A stretch of 64,000 nucleotides of DNA. Origin: Calothrix sp. 336/3. GTDB taxonomy: Bacteria > Cyanobacteriota > Cyanobacteriia > Cyanobacteriales > Nostocaceae. Positions 17,714 to 27,152 of this stretch are shown piece after piece. The stretch is from positions 2,024,700-2,088,699 of the forward strand of contig NZ_CP011382.1 in the NCBI RefSeq assembly GCF_000734895.2. Direction: 5' to 3'. Below the pieces are notes generated by a model that was not told where the DNA came from, made no database searches, and saw nothing but the letters and a program-made list of their open reading frames with translations. Position numbers and translations under genes: made by a program. Position 1 is the first letter of the stretch; the number at the start of each line of letters is the position of its first letter.

Positions 17714-19957
17714 ATGTCCAGTTCTTACCAAGTAAACCAGCAAGCAAATAACGCCACTCCCAAGCAGGAATCGATTACGGGGGTGGTAGAACGTTTGACT
17801 TTCCACTCCGAGGAATCTGGTTACACGGTCGCAAGGTTGCAACGCCCCAAAGTATCGGAGTTAACTACAATTACTGGTAGCTTTGCAGGTATTCAACCAG
17901 GACAAACGCTGCAACTCAATGGATTTTGGCGCGAACATCCCCAATATGGCTTGCAGTTCCAAGTTACCAATTATAAAGAAACCAAACCAGCTACGATTAC
18001 GGGTATCGAAAAGTATTTAGGTAGCGGTCTAATTAAGGGAGTTGGTCCAGTAACAGCCAAACGAATTGTCGCTCATTTTGGCTTGGAAACCCTGGATATT
18101 ATTGAGAATCAAATTGATCGCCTGAACGAAGTAAGCGGTATTGCCAGAAAACGAATTACTTTGATTAAAAAGGCATGGGAAACCCAAAAAGCCATCAAAG
18201 AAGTGATGATATTTTTGCAGACTCATGGCGTATCAACGACTTATGCAGTCAAGATTTATAAAAATTATGGGGACAAGTCGATTGGAATTGTCACCAACAA
18301 CCCATACCAATTAGCTGTCGATATTTACGGGATTGGCTTTATCACAGCCGACCAAATTGCGAGAAATCTAGGCGTACCAGCAGATTCGGAATTTCGCTAT
18401 CGTTCGGGACTTACCCATGTATTAAATGAGGCATCAGAAGATGGGCATTGTTATTTGCCCCAACCCGAATTAATCGAAAAAGCATCCCAATGTCTCAAAA
18501 CTAACGAACATCAACCAACCGAGGAAGGAATAACAGAAATCATCAAAACCATGTCTTTCCAGGACGAGTTAATCCGGGAATCTGCCCCCGATAATACCTT
18601 GCTTTGCTACAACCCGGCATTTTTCAATACCGAGAATAACTTGGCATTGCTCATCGGTCAGCACTTGAAAAATCCCATCGAACCCGATATTAACCGTGTT
18701 CGTACCTGGTTGACCAAATTTACCGAAAGCCGCAACGTCGAACTTTCCCCCCAACAACAAGAAGCCGTAGAAATGGCTGCATACTCGAAGGTTGCGGTGT
18801 TGACGGGTGGTCCGGGGACGGGGAAAACCTTTAGTGTACGTACTATTGTGCAACTGTGGAAAGCGATGGGGAAATCAATCGCTCTAGCAGCACCAACCGG
18901 ACGAGCAGCGCAACGATTGACCGAGATGACGGGACTGGAAGCAAAAACCGTGCATCGCTTACTAGAATTCGACCCCAAGAATATGGGATTCAAGCGGGAC
19001 ATGAAAAATCCTTTACCGCAGAAGGCGATTATCGTCGATGAGGCAAGTATGTTGGATTTATTTCTGGCGTACAGTTTAATTAAAGCCGTTCCCGAAGATG
19101 GGCAAATTCTTTTCGTGGGGGATATAGATCAGCTGCCATCCGTCGGTCCGGGTAAGGTTTTAGCGGATTTCATCAATTCGGGAAAAGTGCCCGTGGTGCG
19201 ATTAACGCAGATATTCCGGCAAGCTCAAACGAGTGCAATTATTCGCAACGCTCACCAAATCAACCAGGGGCAATATCCAAGTATGGAGCCAATTTCTGAT
19301 GCTCCCAAATCCGATTGTTTGTGGCATGGAGGAGGGCAACAACCGGAACATGGGGTGCAAGCGATCGCTGAGTTGATTGCAGATTTCGTTCCTAAGTTAG
19401 GCTTTAATCCCGCGATCGATGTGCAAGTTTTGGCACCGATGACGCGGGGATTGGTGGGGACGCGCAATTTGAATAACGTGTTACAGCAATTGATTAATCC
19501 TCCCAGTCCCCAGAAAGTGGAAGTAACGAGGGGTGGAGTGATTTTTCGGGTTGGGGACAGGGTTATCCAATTAACCAACGACTATAACCGCGAAGTATTC
19601 AACGGTGATGTGGGATTTATTACCAAGATAGATACGGAAGAACAGGAAGTTATCGTCCAGTATCAAGATAGGGATGTGACCTACGACTACGCAGATTTGA
19701 ATGAGTTGGCTTTGGCTTGGAGCGTTACTATCCACAAATCCCAGGGTTCGGAATATCCGGTGGTAATTATGCCGATTTATACCCAACATTTCATGCTTCT
19801 GTCGCGGAATTTGATTTACACGGGGTTAACTCGTGCGAAGAGATTGGCAATAATTATCGGTTCCAAAAAAGCGATCAGTATGGCTGTGCGCTCGGTTAAT
19901 CAGAAGGAACGGTATACTCAATTGCAGGAAAGATTGGCTCAGATTACTGCTATGTAA
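17714..19957 (+). CDS. recD2: RecD2-like ATP-dependent DNA helicase
   Basis: 747 residues, the usual length of RecD2. The N-terminal OB-like region (residues 20-95, SITGVVERLTFHSEESGYTV) and tandem helix-hairpin-helix motifs (GSGLIKGVGPVTAKRI, ~103-118) match RecD2, as opposed to RecBCD RecD. Helicase motifs follow: Walker A GGPGTGKT at 365-372, IVDEASMLD (~440), GDIDQLPSVGPG (~473), RLTQIFRQ, and the C-terminal AWSVTIHKSQGSEYP. It unwinds DNA 5' to 3' and probably supports plasmid repair or replication. Appears intact and monocistronic. Confidence 0.9.
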   Translation: MSSSYQVNQQANNATPKQESITGVVERLTFHSEESGYTVARLQRPKVSELTTITGSFAGIQPGQTLQLNGFWREHPQYGLQFQVTNYKETKPATITGIEKYLGSGLIKGVGPVTAKRIVAHFGLETLDIIENQIDRLNEVSGIARKRITLIKKAWETQKAIKEVMIFLQTHGVSTTYAVKIYKNYGDKSIGIVTNNPYQLAVDIYGIGFITADQIARNLGVPADSEFRYRSGLTHVLNEASEDGHCYLPQPELIEKASQCLKTNEHQPTEEGITEIIKTMSFQDELIRESAPDNTLLCYNPAFFNTENNLALLIGQHLKNPIEPDINRVRTWLTKFTESRNVELSPQQQEAVEMAAYSKVAVLTGGPGTGKTFSVRTIVQLWKAMGKSIALAAPTGRAAQRLTEMTGLEAKTVHRLLEFDPKNMGFKRDMKNPLPQKAIIVDEASMLDLFLAYSLIKAVPEDGQILFVGDIDQLPSVGPGKVLADFINSGKVPVVRLTQIFRQAQTSAIIRNAHQINQGQYPSMEPISDAPKSDCLWHGGGQQPEHGVQAIAELIADFVPKLGFNPAIDVQVLAPMTRGLVGTRNLNNVLQQLINPPSPQKVEVTRGGVIFRVGDRVIQLTNDYNREVFNGDVGFITKIDTEEQEVIVQYQDRDVTYDYADLNELALAWSVTIHKSQGSEYPVVIMPIYTQHFMLLSRNLIYTGLTRAKRLAIIIGSKKAISMAVRSVNQKERYTQLQERLAQITAM

Positions 19958-20068
19958 TCTGCTATTTTAGAAAATATTATGGCTAGGATAAATTATTTAC
20001 TCGGCTGTAAGATTAAATTGTATAACTCTGATATTATCAGGAAAATCAAACCCTAGAAAACTTGCTAA

Positions 20069-20578
20069 ATGCCTAGAAAGAGACGACCAAGAGAGCATAT
20101 AATTGCAGATTTAAGTGTTAACTATGTAGAGAAATATATTTTATTATGTGGCTTTTCCGTAGAACGAATTATCTATGATTACGGCTATGATTTAGTCATC
20201 TTCACTTATAACGAACGAGGCGAAATAGAAAATGGTCAGATATATATACAATTAAAGTCAACGGATTCTCTCGCTGTTTTATTCGACCAAAAGACAATTA
20301 CTTTTTCTTTAACTCGCTCGGATTTAGAATTGTGGTTACTTGAGCCAATGCCATGTATTTTGGTCGTGTATGACGCAAAAGCTAGCCAAGCTTATTGGTT
20401 GTATATACAAGCATATTTTGAAAACTTGGAAGGATTTAATTTATCGGATATTGGCGAACGCATAACTGTTCGTATCCCCAAAGATAATTTATTAAATAGA
20501 CAGGCAATACAAATATTTGCTAAATTTAAGGGTGATGTTCTCAGCCAATTGCAGGGAGTGATTCGTCATGATGGTTAG
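20069..20578 (+). CDS. DUF4365-domain protein, nuclease-like fold
   Basis: 169 residues. The segment YDYGYDLVIF ... GQIYIQLKST contains the D (41) ... QxK (61-63) arrangement typical of DUF4365, which resembles PD-(D/E)XK nucleases. Family members occur alone and inside defence proteins; the activity is unproven. The gene overlaps the HicA-like gene by 11 bases, so they are probably co-translated. Confidence 0.7.
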   Translation: MPRKRRPREHIIADLSVNYVEKYILLCGFSVERIIYDYGYDLVIFTYNERGEIENGQIYIQLKSTDSLAVLFDQKTITFSLTRSDLELWLLEPMPCILVVYDAKASQAYWLYIQAYFENLEGFNLSDIGERITVRIPKDNLLNRQAIQIFAKFKGDVLSQLQGVIRHDG

Positions 20579-20822
20579 AGAAATAAAATTCATCGAGTTG
20601 GAAAAATTACTCCTGGAAGTGGGGTTTGTTGCGATGCAAACCGTTGGCTCCCAAAAAGTTTATCAGCACCCTCCGTCCGATACATTAGTGGTTCTGCCTG
20701 GTTACGATCGACAATCTTCGGTAAGGCAAGTACATTTGGTCGCAGTTCGCCGCATCCTATCAGAGAATGGTTTGATGGAGAGCGATCGCTTTGATAGTTT
20801 TATCGATCGAGTCGCAAGTTAA
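20568..20822 (+). CDS. HicA/YcfA-like small protein
   Basis: 84 residues resembling the HicA double-stranded-RNA-binding-like fold: LEKLLLEVGFVAMQTVGSQKVYQHP then LVVLPGY and VHLVAVRRILSENGL. HicA toxins cleave mRNA using a conserved His; here the usual GSH is GSQ (residues ~27-29), so the key His may be absent. No HicB-type antitoxin follows. Co-translated with the DUF4365 gene. An inactive or reassigned HicA-like domain is possible. Confidence 0.65.
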   Translation: MMVREIKFIELEKLLLEVGFVAMQTVGSQKVYQHPPSDTLVVLPGYDRQSSVRQVHLVAVRRILSENGLMESDRFDSFIDRVAS

Positions 20823-20823
20823 G

Positions 20824-20905
20824 CGATGGTCGTTGGCGTAGCCTGCGCTCTGCGCTTAGACCGCTCCTACCCTGGGGGATGCTAAAGCAACGGAGCATCG
20901 CCATT
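20824..20905. repeat. interspersed GC-rich palindromic repeat block
   Basis: The segment begins GCGATGG, contains GGCGTAGCC and GCGCTCTGCGCTTAG, and ends GGAGCATCGCC, so its ends are roughly complementary. It lies between the HicA-like gene and the GNAT pseudogene and resembles the GC-rich palindromes at 27135-27193 and 34695-34726. Confidence 0.4.
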
Positions 20906-20938
20906 TTCAATCTTTGCAGGGAAATTTCAAGGACTGTA

Positions 20939-21470
20939 CTATCGACGCTCGGCACTATTTGCCTCAATAAAGTAGAAAAGTGACGGTAGCCCATCCGATT
21001 CAATCTCTTCGCGATCGAATACCATCCCAGCTTTTTCTGCAACACGGCATGAAGCCGGATTTTCCGGCGCAATCGTAGCAAGAATCCTGTGCAGCCCACA
21101 TTGTTCTAACCCATAGTTAAGCATTGCAGGAACAATTTCGCTGGCAAAGCTTTGTCCCCAATAGGATGGCTCAAAGCTGTAAATCACTTCTGGAATGTCT
21201 GGTTCGCTCCGCTCTTGATCGTAGATTAAGTCCACAACACCCTATTAACTCGTGTGTGCTTTTCTCTATAACCGCCGAAACCCCAAAGCCTTTAGTTTTA
21301 TAATTTTGAATTGATATCTCGATCCACTTAACACAACGTTCGTAAGTCAACGGTTTTCCGTCCCCCATATACTGCGCCACCTTTGGATTGCTATGTATCC
21401 TAAACACTGCTTCAGCATCTTCTGGAACAAAGTGGCGAACTAAGAGACGAGGGGTTTCCAGGAATTTCAA
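20939..21470 (-). pseudogene. GNAT acetyltransferase, frameshifted
   Basis: Two frames together make one RimJ/RimL-type GNAT. The first (from 21470) encodes FLETPRLLVRHFVPEDAEAV ... ELIGCCGL; the second (from ~21235 to 20939) continues DLIYDQE ... PEVIYSFEPSYWGQSFA ... GLHRILATIAPENPASCRVAEKAGM. The switch occurs at about 21234-21240. The sequence GTGGACTT there could be the remaining copy of an 8-base tandem repeat whose loss would produce exactly this frameshift (inference). Not functional as one protein. Confidence 0.8.
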
Positions 21471-21632
21471 CTACTACCTCCACATTCAATACAACCTAAC
21501 AACCAAAATAAACGTTTTTAACAAACTTCTTCTTCCGTAAGCGATACCCCGCAGGAGTCACTTTGTGAACGCATAAATTTTAGTTTGGTGGAAACAGAAA
21601 ATCGGTCATTTTGTATAGAATAATACTTCTGA

Positions 21633-22667
21633 TTAAAAAGTTGTCGCACGAATTGCTCCCAATGCAACTAAATCCCCTCCGCGATCGCTTTTTTGCACCC
21701 GACAGTTTTCCCAAAGTTCCGGCAAACTATTTGCTTGGGCACTTTACAACGCAGCCTCAAGATAACCCGACCATCGTAATGTTCCCCCAGCTAGAACAAT
21801 TAAACTGGGATTGAAAATATTGATAACCGTAGCAATTCCCAACCCCAAAGAATATCCAGCTTCCCTAATTGCTTCTAAAGTATGGCTATCTCCCCGATCG
21901 ACTAATGCGCTCAATTGCTCCCCGTCAACCCCCAACTTTTTTACAATTGCCGCACCACTAGCCAATCGATCGAGGGTTTGGCTCGAATTACCGACGACCG
22001 ATGATATGGGAATACTACCAAGCTCCCCAGCCCAACCGGAAGTACCCCGCAAAACTTGCCCATTCACGTAGAAAGCAGCACCAATCCCAGTCCCAACCAT
22101 AATTACAGATGCGGTTGCATTTGCCTCCAGTCCGTGGATAGCCTCAAATAATGCTTGTCCCAAAGTCTCGACTTGATACGCGACACTCCACTCAACCAAC
22201 AATTCCAATTCACTGGGTATTGGTAAACGACACTCCACATTTCCAGTCACCAGCGCGATCGGTACTCTTAAGTTGCATAATTCCAAGGCAAACAAAATTT
22301 CCCGTTCGGCAACGCGAAACTGTTTCTCCTCAAATCCCAAAATCTTACAGGTATTTTCAACTTGATTCGCAGGACCACTAATTCCAAAAATGTCTCGTTT
22401 TTCCAACTCCAAGCAGTTTGTCACAACACTTTCCAAATGTGTTGGTGCTTGTAGAATTATCATACCATTCCAATAATGGGTAGCAACAGCAACGATTTGA
22501 CCATCTGCGATCGCTGCTGCATATTTCCCCTGGAATGTGTTGCCTTGGTTCTCCAACCCAACCGCACGTAAGTTAGATCGCAAAAACATCGAGCTTGCCG
22601 CATGTTTGACGAGAAAAGCTTCGAGAATATGTTCGTCACCGGGTTGTAAAAGCCGAATTTTAGGCAT
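21633..22667 (-). pseudogene. GNAT-ROK chimera with a nonsense codon
   Basis: The frame from 22667 encodes 307 residues to a TAA at 21744-21746. Residues 1-170 are a GNAT-type N-terminus (VECRLPIPSELELLVEWSVAYQVETLG) that stops before the acetyl-CoA site. From residue 171 the sequence becomes the C-terminal half of a ROK-family sugar kinase: GTGIG (192-196), GWAGELG (211-217), NIFNPSLIVLAGG. The ROK N-terminal ATP-binding half is missing. Beyond the TAA the same frame continues with a normal ROK ending (SAQANSLPELW ... DLVALGAIRATTF) to 21633, so the TAA is a secondary nonsense mutation. Two broken genes joined, probably inactive. Confidence 0.8.
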
Positions 22668-22844
22668 AGGGAGATGGTTTGATTGAAAGCTATTCTGACT
22701 TTCTAAGCTTGCCTCAAAGTTTGATTATAAAACGAAATAAAGCATTATCTCTAAATTAGTAGTTAAATTGCGAATTGTTTTGCTCCCTTACGGGAAAGCA
22801 ATTATGAAATACCAGCATTCGCTTCACGCTGGAAATTAGGAATA

Positions 22845-23282
22845 ATGAAAATGGAAAACACTCAGGATTTTTTGAATATCCTTGTTGCTTTGCTAATGAT
22901 TGCTTTTGCAATACTAATGCTCATCGATTTCTGCATGGGTTTGATAAATTTGTGGGATTGCCAAAGGGAAAAATCTTCTCAAGCAGACATAGAACAAAAT
23001 CCCACACTTCCCGACCTCGCACCTATGGTTAAGCAAGTAAACATACCGCAAGCTCGTTACACGGTTCCCAGTCGCAAAAATGAGATTGATACAGAATCGC
23101 TCCAACAATTGATACAAAAATTACCGCAGAGTCGGTTACGTACTGGAGCGCGACGGTTGGGGATTGCGGTTCGCGTTGATGGGAAATATCAGAAATTGGC
23201 TGTATTGAGAATTGAACTTCAAGCCAAGTTGCGATCGCAGCCGATGGAAGTGGCTCAAGTTTTGAGAGGATTGAAAATGTAA
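22845..23282 (+). CDS. small single-pass membrane protein, 145 aa
   Basis: One strongly hydrophobic helix at residues ~8-35 (FLNILVALLMIAFAILMLID), then a polar linker and a C-terminal helical domain (SLQQLIQKLPQSRLRTGARRLGIAVRV ... LQAKL). The C-terminal segment recurs, as I recall, in hypothetical cyanobacterial proteins. Its role is unknown. Convergent with the devA-like gene. Confidence 0.55.
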   Translation: MKMENTQDFLNILVALLMIAFAILMLIDFCMGLINLWDCQREKSSQADIEQNPTLPDLAPMVKQVNIPQARYTVPSRKNEIDTESLQQLIQKLPQSRLRTGARRLGIAVRVDGKYQKLAVLRIELQAKLRSQPMEVAQVLRGLKM

Positions 23283-23305
23283 ATAAATCTGAATAATGCG
23301 ATTGC

Positions 23306-24010
23306 TTACCCAACTTTCTCGACAACATCATCCCGATTCACCAAATATCCATCTTCCATATAAACAATCCGATCAGCTAAATCTAAAATCCGGTTGTCGT
23401 GGGTGACTAACAAAATTGTACAACCCTGTTCTTTGGCAAGCTTTTCCATAATTTCCACCACATCCCGTCCCGATTTTTTATCGAGAGCTGCGGTTGGTTC
23501 GTCTGCGAGAATAATTTTTGGTTGACTGACTAAAGCACGGGCGATCGCCACCCGTTGTTTTTGCCCACCCGATAAATCCCTGGGATAGTAATTCATCCGA
23601 TGTTCTAACCCCACGGCAGCTAAAACATTGCGAATTCGAGTATCTGCTTCTGCTGCGGTGACATCATGCATTTCCAGTGCCATTTCGACATTTTGATAGG
23701 CTGTGAGAAAATTTAACAGGTTGTGTGCCTGAAAAATATAACCGATATTGCGACGAAATAGGGTCATCTTATCTTTGCTAGCACCAAGCAATTCGTTTCC
23801 CAGAATAGTTAAACTACCTTCTTGCAGCGATCGCAAACTTCCCATCAGGGTTAATAATGTTGTCTTTCCCGAACCCGATGGTCCGGTCATAATAATGATT
23901 TCACCCGGTTCGATTTGCAGATTAATATCATATAAAACCTGCTTTCGTAGAGAACCTTGACCGTAATAGTGATTGAGATGGGAAATGGAAATTGCAGGTG
24001 ATGAAAGCAT
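23306..24010 (-). CDS. devA: DevA-family ABC exporter ATP-binding subunit
   Basis: 234 residues, complete. Walker A GPSGSGKT at 43-50, signature LSGGQ at 146-150, Walker B ILADE at 167-171 and the switch His in LLVTHDNR. It matches the DevA branch of MacB-like ATPases (NLLNFLTAYQNVEMALE). It energises export by the DevB/DevC partners encoded upstream on the same strand (9-base gap to devC). DevBCA proteins export glycolipids in heterocysts, but cyanobacteria carry several paralogues; the substrate of this set is unknown. Confidence 0.9.
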   Translation of the reverse strand: MLSSPAISISHLNHYYGQGSLRKQVLYDINLQIEPGEIIIMTGPSGSGKTTLLTLMGSLRSLQEGSLTILGNELLGASKDKMTLFRRNIGYIFQAHNLLNFLTAYQNVEMALEMHDVTAAEADTRIRNVLAAVGLEHRMNYYPRDLSGGQKQRVAIARALVSQPKIILADEPTAALDKKSGRDVVEIMEKLAKEQGCTILLVTHDNRILDLADRIVYMEDGYLVNRDDVVEKVG

Positions 24011-24018
24011 TATAACTC

Positions 24019-25194
24019 CTAAAAAATATCGGCGGGGTCGGCTGTTTGTAATTTACGTACTGCCATTGCCGCAGAGAACGAACTCATGATTGCTGTGAGG
24101 ATAAACACAAACACGACTCGTCCCAAATCCATCGCCATTGGTAACATTGTGGCAATATTCGTGATGCGATAAATGCCCAAGGCGATCGCCGTACCGGGAA
24201 TAAATCCCAGGGCAGCCAAAATCAAAGATTCCTGGAACACGACAACCAGTAAATACCGATCGCGAAATCCCATTGCTTTGAGGGTGGCATATTCGGGTAA
24301 ATGGTCGGTAACATCGCTGTAAAGAATTTGATAGACAATGATCGCACCGACAATAAAGGCAATTACCACACCTAAATCGAAGGTGTAACCCACTGGTGTG
24401 CTGGCATTCCAGAAGGCGACTTCGGCTTTTGCGTATTCTGATTTTGTCATAACTTTGACATCATTCGGTAGCCGCAATCGGATGTCTGCTAATACTTGCG
24501 AGACATCTGCACCGGGCTGAAGTTTAATCACACCAACATCAATTAACCCCGGTTGGCGGAAATTTGCCATCCGTAAAAAGTTGACATCGCTAGTAACGAG
24601 GTATGCATTAATACCAAAAGTTGGGCTGAGTTTGAACAATCCCTGGATGGAAATTTGGCGTTCGTTGATTTCGGTGGTAATGGCTTTTCCCGACTCAAAT
24701 TGCTGGGCAATCGGACCAAATTCGTTGCGAGAACCAAGGTTGAACAATACGGTATCCGGTTTGCGGAGTTTTTGGCGGTTAGCTTCCACACCGGGGATAT
24801 TCATGACTTGATGTTCCGGGTTTATGCCAATTGCATAGATATCCCAAATTTGTTTGTTATCGGGATTACGCCATTGAATCGAATTGAGATAAATCGGACT
24901 TACGGAGGCAACACCCCTTACCCCTGCTACTTGATATAAACGTCGTTCTGTGAATCGGTCGAGGGAAATCAGCGATCGCGATCGCCCACTGACCATAACG
25001 ATTTCCCCATTCAAGCTATCGTGAAATTCCACCGCACTACTAAACAACGCTCCCCGAAATCCCATTTGCAAGAACATCAAAACATCGGCAAAGCTGATTC
25101 CCGCAATTGCTACGATTAAACGCGCTCGCTCTTTTTTTAGCTGTAGCCAGGATAGAAATAAGGGTTTTTTCTGAGATTTTTTGGAATTGGTCAT
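24019..25194 (-). CDS. devC: DevC-family ABC exporter permease
   Basis: 391 residues with a cytoplasmic Lys-rich start, a first membrane helix at ~25-50, a periplasmic MacB-like domain (~55-260), and three C-terminal helices (FDLGVVIAFIVGAIIVYQIL, LLVVVFQESLILAALGF, VVFVFILTAIMSSFSAAMAV). The segment FREYATLKAMGF-like (PEYATLKAMGFRDRYL) is the FtsX-fold coupling region. Lies between devB and devA in one operon. Confidence 0.9.
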   Translation of the reverse strand: MTNSKKSQKKPLFLSWLQLKKERARLIVAIAGISFADVLMFLQMGFRGALFSSAVEFHDSLNGEIVMVSGRSRSLISLDRFTERRLYQVAGVRGVASVSPIYLNSIQWRNPDNKQIWDIYAIGINPEHQVMNIPGVEANRQKLRKPDTVLFNLGSRNEFGPIAQQFESGKAITTEINERQISIQGLFKLSPTFGINAYLVTSDVNFLRMANFRQPGLIDVGVIKLQPGADVSQVLADIRLRLPNDVKVMTKSEYAKAEVAFWNASTPVGYTFDLGVVIAFIVGAIIVYQILYSDVTDHLPEYATLKAMGFRDRYLLVVVFQESLILAALGFIPGTAIALGIYRITNIATMLPMAMDLGRVVFVFILTAIMSSFSAAMAVRKLQTADPADIF

Positions 25195-25220
25195 AGGTTT
25201 AGACGTGATATATCACGTCT

Positions 25221-26510
25221 CTACATTTGTGTATTAATCTCAACCTGAATACTCAAATTTGTCAGTCCTGCCACTTTGCGGCTGGATACTTCATCAAGTA
25301 AAACTTTCACTTCCACCACCCGCGCATCAAATTGGGCTGCGGGGTCAGTATTCAATACATCTTTTTTACCAATTTCCAACCCCACTTCCGTAACTTCACC
25401 ACGTAACACATCAGCAAAGGCATTATTCTTACTCGTAACTGTAGCTGTTTGCCCGACTTTTACCGGGCTAATATCGAGTTCGTATACTTCCGCAACTGCA
25501 ACCATGCGTTGAGTCTGACCCAAACTAATAATCCCCTGACTACCCACCATCTCACCGGGACGGGTATGGATTTTCAACACCCGACCATCTTGGGGTGATC
25601 GCACTACAGCTAAATCTAATTCGGCTTTGGCACGCTTAACACTAGCTTGAGCTTGACTAATCCGCATTTTTGCTGCTGTCACATCCACGGGACGGACTTC
25701 GGCAATCGCATCCAAGGTAGCTGCGGCTCCAGAAAGTTGCTGCTGACGGGAGGAAATAATCCTTTGCAAATTCCCCCGTGCTTCCTGAATTTGCTCCTGT
25801 TTACTACTTTGAATCCTTTGCAAATTCGCTCTAGCTTCGTTCAACTGCTGCTGGGTTGTCTCCCAAGCCAAATGGTTGCGATCGCGGACTGTTTCTGCCA
25901 CTGCACCTTCGATATACAAAGCCTGATACCTTCTATCTTCGAGTGCTGCATTCTTCACCTCTGCTTGCAAACGAGCGATCGCTGCTTTCTGAGCTGCTAT
26001 TTCGGTGTCCCGTTCGGCAAGGATGCGGGCAATTACTGCTCGCTGAGAAGCAGTTTCTGTGGTCAATTCCGCCTGAATTTGTCGGACTTTCTCTCGTTGC
26101 GCTCGAATATCTCCCGCTTTCGCCCCCGCTTGTACCTGGGCAAGCTGGGACTTTGCCACTTCTACTTGTTGTCGGGCTTCTTGCCATGCAGCTTCTCTAC
26201 GAGGGTAGGTATCGAGAAAGGCGATCGCATCTCCTTTGCGAATTTGCTGTCCGTGACTGACAAGTAAACGCTCAACCCTTGCCCCATCAATCGATGTGGG
26301 GGCAAATACTTGAATTGTTTCACCTTCGGGTTCCAACCGTCCCAATGCCGAAATCTTGTCTGTTTTGACGGTATTAGACAAGGGAATTGCCTCTACAGGA
26401 CGATGATTCGATTGCTGGTAGACTATTCCTCCAGCGATCGCCAACAAACAGCCTGCACCTACGAAAATCCAGGGTAAGTGGTTTTTCGGTCTCCAATTAA
26501 TGCTGACCAT
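25221..26510 (-). CDS. devB: DevB-family HlyD-like periplasmic adaptor
   Basis: 429 residues: an N-terminal membrane anchor (~13-31, LPWIFVGAGCLLAIAGGIVY), a lipoyl half (ISALGRLEPEGE), a long helical hairpin (~110-270, Gln/Ala/Glu-rich) and a second lipoyl half with VRSPQDGRVLKIHTRPGE. It connects the DevC/DevA pump to an outer-membrane channel such as TolC. First gene of the operon, 102 bases from the divergent padR gene. Confidence 0.9.
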   Translation of the reverse strand: MVSINWRPKNHLPWIFVGAGCLLAIAGGIVYQQSNHRPVEAIPLSNTVKTDKISALGRLEPEGETIQVFAPTSIDGARVERLLVSHGQQIRKGDAIAFLDTYPRREAAWQEARQQVEVAKSQLAQVQAGAKAGDIRAQREKVRQIQAELTTETASQRAVIARILAERDTEIAAQKAAIARLQAEVKNAALEDRRYQALYIEGAVAETVRDRNHLAWETTQQQLNEARANLQRIQSSKQEQIQEARGNLQRIISSRQQQLSGAAATLDAIAEVRPVDVTAAKMRISQAQASVKRAKAELDLAVVRSPQDGRVLKIHTRPGEMVGSQGIISLGQTQRMVAVAEVYELDISPVKVGQTATVTSKNNAFADVLRGEVTEVGLEIGKKDVLNTDPAAQFDARVVEVKVLLDEVSSRKVAGLTNLSIQVEINTQM

Positions 26511-26524
26511 AATTAATTCCTTTT

Positions 26525-26550
26525 TTTGTACTCAAATAGTTGAATACAAA
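26525..26550. promoter_or_regulatory. candidate PadR operator between devBCA and padR
   Basis: TTTGTACTCAA (26525-26535) and TTGAATACAAA (26540-26550) form an 11-bp inverted repeat with one mismatch and a 4-base spacer, in the 102-base divergent intergenic region. A dimeric PadR protein would suit such a dyad, and this position could control both directions. Binding is inferred. Confidence 0.5.
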
Positions 26551-26612
26551 AATTATGGTAAGCTGAAATTAGAACATTAGTCAAGCAGCTGTTAAATATT
26601 CCCGGATACTTT

Positions 26613-27152
26613 ATGGCACTCAAGCACACAATCTTAGCTTTCTTATCGCGTCAACCCCTGAGCGGTTATGATGTGGCGAAGGAATTTGCAGAGGGGTTTG
26701 GTAGTTGCTTTTGGAAAGCCAGCCAGCAGCAGGTTTACGCGGAACTGGGGAAATTGGAACAGCAAGGACTGATCACCTATGAAGCGATTCCCCAGCCAGG
26801 ACGACTAGATAAAAAAATTTATGCGATCGCCAAACCTGGAGAAAAAGAACTTACTGACTGGTTAACCAAACCATCCGAACCAACGGCAATGCGGGAAGAT
26901 TTGGGGGTAATCGGATTAGCTGGACATTTGGTATCAAAACAGGTAGTGATAGCAGAAATTACCAGACGACGGCAATTACATGCAGAAAAAGCCCAACAAG
27001 TACGACAAATGGATGAACATTTTGCCAAACATATTGGTTCCCTGGAATTGAAAGATTTATATATGCATCTAATTATTCGCAGAGCCATCCGCTATCAAGA
27101 AGATTGGGTGGCTTGGTGTGATGAAGCACTGGACGCGATCGCGTTCGCGTAG
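26613..27152 (+). CDS. PadR-family transcriptional regulator
   Basis: 179 residues. Residues 1-85 are the winged helix typical of PadR (LKHTILAFLSRQPLSGYDVAKEF, QQVYAELGKLEQQGLI, YAIAKPGEKEL), followed by the C-terminal dimerisation helices (PF10400-like, RRRQLHAEKAQQVRQM). Divergent from devBCA, with a dyad between, so it probably represses the exporter and itself. The last five residues (AIAFA) and stop come from a palindromic repeat at 27135-27193. Confidence 0.9.
   Translation: MALKHTILAFLSRQPLSGYDVAKEFAEGFGSCFWKASQQQVYAELGKLEQQGLITYEAIPQPGRLDKKIYAIAKPGEKELTDWLTKPSEPTAMREDLGVIGLAGHLVSKQVVIAEITRRRQLHAEKAQQVRQMDEHFAKHIGSLELKDLYMHLIIRRAIRYQEDWVAWCDEALDAIAFA

Noticed and set aside
20568..20822. 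Complete HicAB toxin-antitoxin system
   Set aside because: No HicB-like gene precedes or follows, and the HicA-like protein seems to lack the usual His.
25647..26267. Long plus-strand frame inside devB
   Set aside because: It is the antisense shadow of the HlyD-like coding region; the minus strand has the full, recognisable protein.
23306..26510. Heterocyst glycolipid exporter assignment for devBCA
   Set aside because: DevBCA paralogues with other substrates are common in cyanobacteria; the sequence does not decide the substrate, so only the family name is used.
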